From assembly GCF_040939305.1 (NCBI RefSeq), contig NZ_CP162512.1, positions 1-64,000 of the forward strand: a stretch of 64,000 bases of DNA, given 5' to 3'. This document shows, in pieces, positions 51,424-58,815 of the stretch; within the stretch, counting starts at the first letter, position 1; each line of letters starts with the position of its first letter. The notes beneath the pieces were generated by a model. The model saw only the letters and a list, made by a program, of their open reading frames with translations, did not search any database and was not told where the DNA came from. The DNA is from Herbiconiux sp. A18JL235 (GTDB lineage Bacteria > Actinomycetota > Actinomycetes > Actinomycetales > Microbacteriaceae). The position numbers were made by a program, and so were the translations under genes.

Positions 51424-51479
51424 CGTTTGTGAGCCCGGCGCGGGGTATTTCACGGACTCGCCCCCTAGGGTCGCATTCT

Positions 51480-53024
51480 GTGACCCCTGCCTCTCGCCCG
51501 TTGCCGCTGTGGCTGGCGTTGCTCGTCGCTGTGCTCGCCGGGCCCATGCTCGATGCCGGATTCCCCGGGCAAGACCTGTGGCCGTTGACACTGGCGGGCG
51601 TGGCGATGGTTCTGATCGCGCTCCGCGGACAATCGGTGCTGCGCGGTCTGCTGCTCGGATTCATCGCCGGCGTTGCGTTCTACCTGCTCCAGATTTCGTG
51701 GGCGGCCGAATACTTAGGTCCTGTTCCGTGGCTAGCGCTCACGGTGACGGAGTCGCTGTTTTGGTCCGGTTTCGGTGTTCTGACGGCGCTGGCCTACCGC
51801 TTCGTCCCTGCTGTGTGGCCGGGGCGGTGGGGTCGCCTTGTGGTGACGCCGCTCGTGGTCGCCGGCCTCTGGGTGGCTCGAGAAGAACTGTCCGGCGCAT
51901 GGCCTTACGGCGGTTTCTCGTGGGGCCGGGTGGCGATGTCTCAGTCGATGAGCCCGTTCGCTCCGATCGTGTCGTGGGGCGGGATGGCGGCGCTCTCCTT
52001 CGCGCTCGTGGCTATCGTCGCGGTGATCGTGTCGCTCACGGCCGAGCGATCCCGGCTGCTGCCGGCGACCGGCGCTGTGGTGGCCACGACGACGATGCTG
52101 CTGCTTGTCCCGGTGTTCCCGGTCGAGAGCACCGGAACATTTCGGATCGGTGCGGTGCAGGGCAACGGGCCTGCGGGGTATTTCTCCGAGCGTTCTCGCG
52201 GCGATCTGCTTGCTGCGCAGCTCGCGGCGAGTGCGCCGCTGCGTGACGCGGATGTCGATGCGGTGATCTGGCCCGAGAACGCGAGCGAGTTCGATCCTCT
52301 TTCCTCTGCTGAGGAAGACGCGCGCCTCACGGCCATAGCGGCCTGGTTGGGCGCACCTCTCACCTTGGGCACGATCACCGAAAGGGATGGACTGTTCTAC
52401 AATTCGACGCTCGCTATCGACCCGGCTGCCGGGGTGCTGGACGTGTATGACAAGAAGCATCCGGTGCCGTTCGGGGAGTATGTGCCGGATCGGCAGTTCT
52501 GGGAGAAGCTGGCGCCTGACCTGATCGGTTTGATTCAGCGCGAGTACGTGCCCGGGCAGCGCGACGGCGTGCTGCGGTTGGGCGCGATGGTGGCTGGTTC
52601 GGCGATCTGCTTTGACATCACGGATGATCGGGTGATGCGCTCGCTCATCGCTGATGGCGCGGAGATCATCCTCGCGCAATCGAACAATGCCGATTTCGGA
52701 AGGACCGATGAGAGCGTGCAGCAGCTCGCGATCGCTCGCCTTCGGGCAATCGAACTCGGCCGGACGGTGGTGAACATCTCGACCGTCGGCACGAGCGCCA
52801 TCATCGCGCCGGATGGTGCGACGGTCGCTCAGCTCGAACCGTTCACCGCCGGCGTGATGGTTGCGGACGTCACCACGACGCGAGACGTCACCCCGGCCGC
52901 ACGCTGGGGAGGCTCGTTTGCGCTGGTGATCAGTATTTGGCCGCTGATGGTGCTCGCGGCCGCAGCCACGGCGTCTGTCGGTCTCAGACGCTCTCGTCGC
53001 CCATTTCGTGCTCGGGATCGGTGA
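51480..53024 (+). CDS. lnt: Apolipoprotein N-acyltransferase (Lnt)
   Basis: 514 residues from a GTG. N-terminal helices, then a nitrilase domain with the catalytic Glu in WPENASE (about residue 264), Lys in DKKHPVPFGEYVP (about 324) and Cys in GSAICFDI (about 375). It adds the third acyl chain to lipoproteins. Like LspA it is an accessory copy. The last 41 bp overlap the convergent repressor gene. Confidence 0.93.
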   Translation: MTPASRPLPLWLALLVAVLAGPMLDAGFPGQDLWPLTLAGVAMVLIALRGQSVLRGLLLGFIAGVAFYLLQISWAAEYLGPVPWLALTVTESLFWSGFGVLTALAYRFVPAVWPGRWGRLVVTPLVVAGLWVAREELSGAWPYGGFSWGRVAMSQSMSPFAPIVSWGGMAALSFALVAIVAVIVSLTAERSRLLPATGAVVATTTMLLLVPVFPVESTGTFRIGAVQGNGPAGYFSERSRGDLLAAQLAASAPLRDADVDAVIWPENASEFDPLSSAEEDARLTAIAAWLGAPLTLGTITERDGLFYNSTLAIDPAAGVLDVYDKKHPVPFGEYVPDRQFWEKLAPDLIGLIQREYVPGQRDGVLRLGAMVAGSAICFDITDDRVMRSLIADGAEIILAQSNNADFGRTDESVQQLAIARLRAIELGRTVVNISTVGTSAIIAPDGATVAQLEPFTAGVMVADVTTTRDVTPAARWGGSFALVISIWPLMVLAAAATASVGLRRSRRPFRARDR

Positions 53025-53304
53025 CGAGGACAACCCCGAGAAGATCGCTCAGTGCGTGTGCCATCCGCTTGTCGGCGAGCTCGTACCGCACCCGCCGGCC
53101 TTCGTGCGCGACGACGACTAGGCCGCAGCCACGGAGGCAGGCAAGATGGTTCGACATGCGTTGGCGGGTCACGTCCAGCATCTCGGAGAGCTCAGCGGGA
53201 TACGCCGGGCCCGATGAAAGCTCCACGAGAATCCGTGAGCGGATCGGGTCGGAGAGGGCGTGCCCGAAGCGGGCGAGCGCGTCGACCGCGGTCAGAGTTT
53301 CCAT
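52984..53304 (-). CDS. CmtR-like ArsR/SmtB repressor, second copy
   Basis: 106 residues. ALSDPIRSRILVEL and RQRMSNHLACLRGCGLVV contain the same CxxxC in the recognition helix as the 34181 repressor, but the C-terminal Cys tail is absent, so the metal site is incomplete or differs. It is divergent from the CDF transporter gene and probably controls it; CAACTGT repeats at 53326 and 53356 in the shared promoter may be its site. Confidence 0.85.
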   Translation of the reverse strand: METLTAVDALARFGHALSDPIRSRILVELSSGPAYPAELSEMLDVTRQRMSNHLACLRGCGLVVVAHEGRRVRYELADKRMAHALSDLLGVVLVTDPEHEMGDESV

Positions 53305-53376
53305 ACGGGAATGATATCCGTTCTCAACTGTCTCAAGGCTCCGCAATAGTTCATCCAACTGTGTACCATTCACGGT

Positions 53377-54300
53377 ATGGGAACGAATCATTCGCACGCG
53401 CCCGCCACGCCCTCGAGGAGCCATGTCAAGCGGCTGGCGATCGCCTTGTCGATCACCGCCACGATCTTCGTGGCGGAGGTTTTCGGATCGATCCTCACCG
53501 GCAGCCTTGCCCTCCTCATCGATGCGGCACACATGCTCACCGACGTCTTGGGGCTCAGCGTCGCGCTGGTCGCCGCTCACTTGATGACCAGGCCCACGAC
53601 CGCCAAGCGCACGTGGGGATTCGCCCGGGCTGAAGTTCTCGCCGCACTGGGGCAAGCCATTGTGCTGCTCGGTGTGGGCGTGTTCGTGTTCGTTGAAGGC
53701 ATCCAACGGCTATTTGCTCCTCCCGAGATCGCTTCCGGCGAACTCATCATCTTCGGCGCTATCGGTCTTGCGGCGAACATCGCGTCGATCATCGTGCTGC
53801 TCGGTGACCGGTCCACGAACTTCAACCTGCGCGCCGCGTTCCTCGAGGTCGTGAATGACGCGCTCGGGTCCGTGGCAGTCATCGTCAGCGCGATCATCAT
53901 CGGCCTGACCGGCTTCTATCAGGCCGACGCCATCGTGGCGATGCTGATCGGCACCCTGATCATTCCCCGCACCCTCAAGCTGCTTCGGGAGACGATCAGC
54001 GTGCTGCTGGAGACCACCCCTGCAGGGCTGGATCTCGATGAGGTCCGTGCGCACATTCTCCAGCTGCCCCGCGTTCTTGAGGTGCATGACCTTCACGCCA
54101 GCCGGGTCGCTTCCAACCTGCCAGTGATCACCGCTCACGTCGTCATAGAGGAGAGCTGCTTCCGCGACGGCAGCGCCCCGAAGCTGCTCGATGATCTGCA
54201 GAGCTGTGTGGCGAGTCATTTCTCGGTGTCGATCGAGCACTCGACGTTCCAGCTCGAGCCCGCCGCTCACTCCGAGCATGAGGATGCCGTTCACCGGTGA
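53377..54300 (+). CDS. CDF-family metal cation exporter (CzcD/ZitB-like)
   Basis: 307 residues, six helices. LIDAAHMLTDVLGL supplies the first HxxxD metal site; the second reads LEVVNDALGS, with Glu where many CDF proteins have His, as often in actinobacterial members. A C-terminal cytoplasmic domain and His-rich ends (NHSH, HSEHED) follow. It exports Zn(II), Cd(II) or Co(II) against protons. Convergent with ccdA. Confidence 0.9.
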   Translation: MGTNHSHAPATPSRSHVKRLAIALSITATIFVAEVFGSILTGSLALLIDAAHMLTDVLGLSVALVAAHLMTRPTTAKRTWGFARAEVLAALGQAIVLLGVGVFVFVEGIQRLFAPPEIASGELIIFGAIGLAANIASIIVLLGDRSTNFNLRAAFLEVVNDALGSVAVIVSAIIIGLTGFYQADAIVAMLIGTLIIPRTLKLLRETISVLLETTPAGLDLDEVRAHILQLPRVLEVHDLHASRVASNLPVITAHVVIEESCFRDGSAPKLLDDLQSCVASHFSVSIEHSTFQLEPAAHSEHEDAVHR

Positions 54301-54325
54301 TCCTCCCGCGCCGTCGACGAGCTCA

Positions 54326-55054
54326 TCAAATCGGAGTCACGAATCCGCCGATCAGCCCTTGCAGCTGATAGATGATGGCGGTCCAGATGCCGCTCACCAT
54401 CAAGGCGCCGAGGAGGATCAGCAACACTCCCCCGGCGATGTTCAGCGGCCGAATGAATCGGCGCAAGAGCATGGTGGCCCGCAGCGCGAAGGTGAAGCCC
54501 CACGCCAGCAGTAGAAATGGGATGCCGAGCCCGATGCAGTAGACGAACCCGAGAAGGGCACCCCGGCCGGCGGATCCGCTGCCGAGGCTGAGCGCTGAGA
54601 TCGCCACCAAGGTCGGGCCGAAGCAGGGTGTCCAGCCGAGCCCGAAGACGATCCCTAACAGCGGCGCTCCACCGATCCCGACAGCCGGCTTGACGGACAG
54701 ACGTGCCGTGCGCTGCAGCCCGGGGATGAAGCCGATGAACACGATCCCCATCACGATGACGGCGACTCCGAGGATGCGCGTGATGACGTCCTGCCATTGC
54801 ACCAGCCACGTCCCGAGAGCGCCGAACAGCACTCCGTAGGCGATGAAGACGACTGCGAAGCCGAGCACGAAGAGCGAGGCGCCGAGAAGCACTCTGCTGC
54901 GTGAGCGTGCGATGTCGGCCGATCCCCCGACGTAGGCGAGGTATCCCGGCACGAGGGGGAGCACACAGGGTGAGGCGAATGACACGAGGCCGGCGAGGAG
55001 GGCGAACGGAATCGCGATCAGGAGCTGCCCGTTGAAGACGAGCTCGGGGATCAC
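54326..55054 (-). CDS. ccdA: CcdA/DsbD-type thiol electron transporter
   Basis: 242 residues, six helices. LVSFASPCVLPLVPGY and FGLGWTPCFGPTLVA carry the paired redox cysteines of CcdA. It passes electrons from cytosolic thioredoxin to extracytoplasmic thiol proteins such as the adjacent TlpA-like protein; ATGA overlap with that gene. Part of an extracytoplasmic reduction pathway with resB. Confidence 0.93.
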   Translation of the reverse strand: MIPELVFNGQLLIAIPFALLAGLVSFASPCVLPLVPGYLAYVGGSADIARSRSRVLLGASLFVLGFAVVFIAYGVLFGALGTWLVQWQDVITRILGVAVIVMGIVFIGFIPGLQRTARLSVKPAVGIGGAPLLGIVFGLGWTPCFGPTLVAISALSLGSGSAGRGALLGFVYCIGLGIPFLLLAWGFTFALRATMLLRRFIRPLNIAGGVLLILLGALMVSGIWTAIIYQLQGLIGGFVTPI

Positions 55055-55659
55055 GCCGGCTCCTCCAGCACCCGGTCGATGAGTGATTCCAGGATCGATA
55101 CCTCGGTGACACGGCCGAGGATGCGAGCGGCCACTCGCCCTTGCCGGTCCAGCACCAAGGTGGTCGGCACGGCGTTCGGTGCGACCTGCCCGGCGAAGCT
55201 CAGCTGCACGCCGGCATCGGTGTCGATGATCGAGGGGTAGGTGACTCCGAAGGTGGTGGCGAACTCTTGTGCGGTCGCGGCCTGGTCCCTGACGTTGACG
55301 CCGAGGAATCCGACGTCTTGTGCGAGGTACTGCTCGTAGACCGCTTCGAGATCGGGCGCTTCCAGGCGGCAGGGTGCGCAGGCGGCGTACCAGAAGTTCA
55401 CCACGAGCACTTCGCCGGCGTAATCCGATGAGCTAATTTGCTCCCCGTTCTCGCTGGTGCCGGCGAAGGTGATCGGGGCTGCTCGTTGGGCTTGGGTGAG
55501 CTCGAGGACCGATCCGTCGCCGGCGACGTAACCGCTGTCGGTGACACTGTTGCTCAGCTCGTCGGTCCCACCGGCCGCGCAGCCAGAGAGGACAAGAAGG
55601 AGGATGGCAGCGGCACCCGAAACCGCCGCCACCCGGCTATTGGGCGATCGCGGCATCAA
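55051..55659 (-). CDS. TlpA/ResA-like thioredoxin lipoprotein
   Basis: 202 residues. Lipobox LVLSGCAAGG, thioredoxin fold with FWYAACAPCRLEAP (CAPC at about residue 93) and AVPTTLVLD (cis-Pro). Such proteins reduce apocytochrome c thiols or other exported disulfides. ATGA overlap with ccdA and a 23-bp overlap with the upstream DsbA-like gene. Confidence 0.9.
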   Translation of the reverse strand: MMPRSPNSRVAAVSGAAAILLLVLSGCAAGGTDELSNSVTDSGYVAGDGSVLELTQAQRAAPITFAGTSENGEQISSSDYAGEVLVVNFWYAACAPCRLEAPDLEAVYEQYLAQDVGFLGVNVRDQAATAQEFATTFGVTYPSIIDTDAGVQLSFAGQVAPNAVPTTLVLDRQGRVAARILGRVTEVSILESLIDRVLEEPA

Positions 55660-56368
55660 GTTGCGCCTTAAAGCCGTCGAGACTGTCGATGGTCATCTTC
55701 TCCCCGTTGAGGAAGAAGGTGGGGGTCGAATCGACACCGAGCGCGACGCCCTCGTCATAGTCCTGTAGAACGCGTTCGAGAGTGGCCGGGTCGGCGACAG
55801 CCGTGTCATAGGCCGCCATATCGAGGCCGAGTTGTTCCGCGTACGTGCGGAACAAGGGCGATAGATCCTCCTGGCTCTCTCCCCACGTGCTCTGCAGCTC
55901 GAACATCATCTTGTACATCTCCTCGAACGCGCCCTGCTGTGACGCCGCCTCGACGGCCACTGCGGCGTTGCGGGAATTGAAGTGCGAGGGAATCGGGAAG
56001 TAGCGGGTGACAAAGGTGATTTGGCCTTTGTATTCCTCGCGGAACTGCTCCACATAGGGGTAGAACGCACCGCAGGCTTCGCATTCGAAGTCGAGGAACT
56101 CCACCAGGGTCACTTTCCCGTCGGGAGCTTCGTCGAGAACGTGACTGTTGTCCCGCACGACGGATGCGCTTTGGGCGGCTTCGGCGGTGCGGCTGACGCT
56201 CTGGGTGACGCTGACAGCGATGATCGAGATTCCGACGGCGATCACGGCGAAGACCGCGATGAGGACGACGATGACGAGGGTGCGTTTGGGCTTTCGCTGT
56301 GCAGTCAACCGTTCCGCCGTGGCGCGTGCGGCTTGGGTGCGAGCAGAGGGCGTTTTCTTCTGATTCAT
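55637..56368 (-). CDS. DsbA-like membrane-anchored thioredoxin-fold protein
   Basis: 243 residues. One N-terminal helix (about 31-53) and a thioredoxin-like domain with EFLDFECEACGAFYPY (CEAC near residue 97), STPTFFLNG (cis-Pro). Actinobacterial DsbA-like proteins catalyse disulfide formation or isomerisation outside the membrane. First of the three-gene thiol operon. Confidence 0.9.
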   Translation of the reverse strand: MNQKKTPSARTQAARATAERLTAQRKPKRTLVIVVLIAVFAVIAVGISIIAVSVTQSVSRTAEAAQSASVVRDNSHVLDEAPDGKVTLVEFLDFECEACGAFYPYVEQFREEYKGQITFVTRYFPIPSHFNSRNAAVAVEAASQQGAFEEMYKMMFELQSTWGESQEDLSPLFRTYAEQLGLDMAAYDTAVADPATLERVLQDYDEGVALGVDSTPTFFLNGEKMTIDSLDGFKAQLDAAIAQ

Positions 56369-56386
56369 GGGTCCGGTTCCGTTTCG

Positions 56387-57553
56387 TCAGTTTCGTGCGG
56401 AGATCCAGGCGAATGGATCGACAGGGGTGTCTTCGACATGGATCTCGAGGTGCGTGTGCGCACCGGTGGAGACCCCGGTGTTACCGACGGCGCCGATCTG
56501 CTGACCGGCGACCACGAGCTGCCCTTCGGTCACTACCGGAGAGCCCGTGAGCATGTGGCCGTACCAGCTGCTGACGTTCACCCCGTCGATGACGTGGTCG
56601 ATGACGACGTACACGCCGAGGCCGCCCTGATCGGTTTCTTGGACCAGTCGGACGACTCCGGCGGCAACAGCGTTCACCGGCGTGCCCTGCCCCGGGGTGA
56701 AGTCGACACCCTTGTGGTTGGAGCTCGCGCCAGCCGTTGGGGCGACACGAGGACCGAACCCGTCGCTGATGGGCACACCGACCGGGAATGGCCACTGAAC
56801 GGCGCTGGTCGGGTTGTTGGTGAAGGTGTCAGCGGTGCGGTATCCGGCGACTGCAGCCTTCTTCTCAGCGATCACCTTCGCCTCGGTGACGGAATACCCG
56901 TCTCGGCTGATTGGCTGGCCAGGGGCCGCCGCGACGGTAAGGAGCTCCTGCGGTTGGAGTTCGGTAACTGATGGTGTGGAGGCGAAGGATAGGGACGAGT
57001 TAGTGGCCGAAAGCGAGGTGGCTGCGACCAGAAGTGCGGAGAACGACAGCGCCATCAAGGCGCGCACGCTGGGCGCTCGGCGCTTCGTGCGCGCTGGCAC
57101 GGATGTCGCGGGCGACGGAGTCGCGAGAGGAACTTGGCGCCGAGGCGGTGCCGCGCGTCCTCGTGGTGCAACTGGTGTGATGTCGGCAACCCATGCGGTC
57201 GAGACGATTGGAGCCGTGGCCAGAATCTCACCGGAAGTAACGACCTTAAGCGATTCTGATGCCGTGCTGCGGTCTGGGTCCTTGACGCTCCGCGCATCCT
57301 CGGGATGGGCGCCTCGTTCCTCGGCTGGTGCCTCTCGGGGCAGCGAGCCTCGGCCCGTTGAGGCCGCTTGCTGTTCTTCTGCGATCCGCTCGAGTTGGCG
57401 TGTCTCACGGCGCGTGAGAGCAACCGGAGGTCTCGGTTCGAGAGCGTGGCGGCCGCGCGCGTTCTGGGTTGGTGTTGAAAGTTCTGAGCGCTCTCGTTCA
57501 CGCAGCGCTCGACGGCTGGGAAGAGCGCCGTCCTGGTCGGGTGTTTGCGTCAC
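56387..57553 (-). CDS. M23-family cell-wall endopeptidase (paralogue 2)
   Basis: 388 residues from a GTG. A basic, proline-rich cytoplasmic region with coiled-coil-like TRRETRQLERIAEEQQ, a TM helix (about 210-230), then the M23 domain with SNHKGVDFT and TGAHTHLEI. It shares RDGYSVTEA, RTADTFTNNP and GVPISDGFGPR with the 22311 enzyme; HLH is HTH here. Tail-motif protein G lies upstream. Confidence 0.9.
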   Translation of the reverse strand: MTQTPDQDGALPSRRALRERERSELSTPTQNARGRHALEPRPPVALTRRETRQLERIAEEQQAASTGRGSLPREAPAEERGAHPEDARSVKDPDRSTASESLKVVTSGEILATAPIVSTAWVADITPVAPRGRAAPPRRQVPLATPSPATSVPARTKRRAPSVRALMALSFSALLVAATSLSATNSSLSFASTPSVTELQPQELLTVAAAPGQPISRDGYSVTEAKVIAEKKAAVAGYRTADTFTNNPTSAVQWPFPVGVPISDGFGPRVAPTAGASSNHKGVDFTPGQGTPVNAVAAGVVRLVQETDQGGLGVYVVIDHVIDGVNVSSWYGHMLTGSPVVTEGQLVVAGQQIGAVGNTGVSTGAHTHLEIHVEDTPVDPFAWISARN

Positions 57554-57708
57554 AAATCGTGCTTTCGTACTGCACCAGCAACTCACGGACGGCCATATTC
57601 GAAGCGTAAAGGCGGGAATTAGCCCGTGCGTGACGTCGAATCCATCCGCAGAGCCGCTAGCGGCGGGTCTGGCGGTCGGTAGGACGCTCGGAGGCGTCCG
57701 CGGATCGC

Positions 57709-58146
57709 CTAGGTACGGATGACGGTCAGTGCGAAAAGTGATGGTGCGGTGCGCGGGATGGCGCGCGCAACGACAAGGCGATGCCTTTGCAGAGGAGTCG
57801 CTGCCGGTTCGCCCGGCGAAGGTTCTCGGGCTCTCACGGCTCGTTTCACCAGCGCGAGAACGCCGAGTGCACACAACACCCCTGCAGCAGCACATCCGAT
57901 CAGGCCGGCGGCCGCGATCCTCACGTCGGATGACGTAGCTGTGGCGATCGAATCGACATGGTCAGTGCTATCGATAAGCACATCCGCCATGACCACGGAA
58001 GGCTGGCCTGAGTGACTGACCGTGGTGTCCAGCGCGTGTATCGACAACAGACCCATGACGACGGCGAGCAGGGCAACGAGCCCCACAACAACCTTGGTCA
58101 ACGTCGTGACTGCGGGTCGGGAGGAGGGTCGCGATATAGATCGCAC
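57709..58146 (-). CDS. Tail-motif membrane protein G (DUF6153-like)
   Basis: 145 residues from a GTG with AGGAGGAGAC before it. Helix 1 (about 17-37), loop with HALDTTVSHSGQ, helix 2 with Cys (AAAGLIGCAAAGVLCALGVLALV) and the tail SLFALTVIRT. It is just upstream of an M23 gene, repeating the B/M23 and E/M23 arrangement. A TTG start at 58200 would give a longer N-terminus. Confidence 0.7.
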   Translation of the reverse strand: MRSISRPSSRPAVTTLTKVVVGLVALLAVVMGLLSIHALDTTVSHSGQPSVVMADVLIDSTDHVDSIATATSSDVRIAAAGLIGCAAAGVLCALGVLALVKRAVRAREPSPGEPAATPLQRHRLVVARAIPRTAPSLFALTVIRT

Positions 58147-58233
58147 GTCTCCTCCTAGCCGATTGCTTCCGGTCACGAATTCACTGTCGGTCGTCCGCAA
58201 AGCATTCCGGTGCGGGTGGCTACGGACGGATCA

Positions 58234-58533
58234 ATGATACAGACCCCGCTTAATACAGGGAAACTTGAACTATTGCCGGTAGCTTACACGAGCGAACAGC
58301 CGCGGCTGAGCGGCCATGGGTTCGCGCCGATGTGGGCCAGCACGGAGCGGATCGTGGCCGGGAAGTTCGAACTGTATAAGTCCCCCAACGGTGAATTCCG
58401 TTTCCGTCTGAAAGCCGGTAACGGCGAGATCATCGCAACCTCCGAGGGCTACACCTCGAGGGCGGGCGCGAAGAACGGGATCGAGTCGGTAAAGATGAAC
58501 GCGGAGGATGCGGAGGTTGTCGACCTCTCCTAG
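58234..58533 (+). CDS. YegP-family (DUF1508) protein
   Basis: 99 residues. The segment AGKFELYKSPNGEFRFRL followed by KAGNGEIIATSEGYTSRAGA and KNGIESVKMNAE is the DUF1508/YegP fold, normally a small stress-linked domain of unknown role. An in-frame GTG at 58210 has no ribosome-binding site. It is convergent with the transfer operon. Confidence 0.85.
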   Translation: MIQTPLNTGKLELLPVAYTSEQPRLSGHGFAPMWASTERIVAGKFELYKSPNGEFRFRLKAGNGEIIATSEGYTSRAGAKNGIESVKMNAEDAEVVDLS

Positions 58534-58574
58534 GGCTGCCGCGCGCGGTGCGCTTGGCCTCGATGAGCTCCGGT

Positions 58575-58772
58575 TCAATCGTGAAGGATGTTGCCCACTG
58601 CCCCAGTAGGTCCGGGCGGGATGTTGTTTTGTGCGTCGAGCCAGAGCTGGTGCCGGCGTAGGGCGCTCCCGACTGCGGAACGGATCACCCAGTAGAGGAC
58701 TGCGAGGAGGATGGCCGCGAAGACGAGGTAGATGAGCAGGCCGAGGACGCCGGGCCAGATGCTGTAGGTCAT
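58575..58772 (-). CDS. Small transfer-region membrane protein
   Basis: 65 residues. One long hydrophobic helix (LGLLIYLVFAAILLAVLYWVI) and a C-terminal charged/Pro-rich part. It starts 22 bp after palindrome copy 3 and is last in the leftward conjugation operon. No family recognised. Confidence 0.65.
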   Translation of the reverse strand: MTYSIWPGVLGLLIYLVFAAILLAVLYWVIRSAVGSALRRHQLWLDAQNNIPPGPTGAVGNILHD

Positions 58773-58793
58773 GGGGTTCGTCCGCTCGAGCGG

Positions 58794-58815
58794 GGTTGAC
58801 GCCTAGGTGTCAACC
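58794..58815. repeat. Backbone palindrome, copy 3
   Basis: The core at 58796-58813 reads TTGACGCCTAGGTGTCAA with GG/CC outside and one unpaired position. It contains the TGA stop of the cell-wall hydrolase gene and lies 22 bp before the next gene start, the same arrangement as copy 2. Confidence 0.8.

Noticed and set aside
53377..54300. Glu in place of His in the second CDF metal site
   Set aside because: Looked like a selectivity change, but LEV-NDALGS-type sequences are common in actinobacterial CDF proteins, so it is not listed as unusual.
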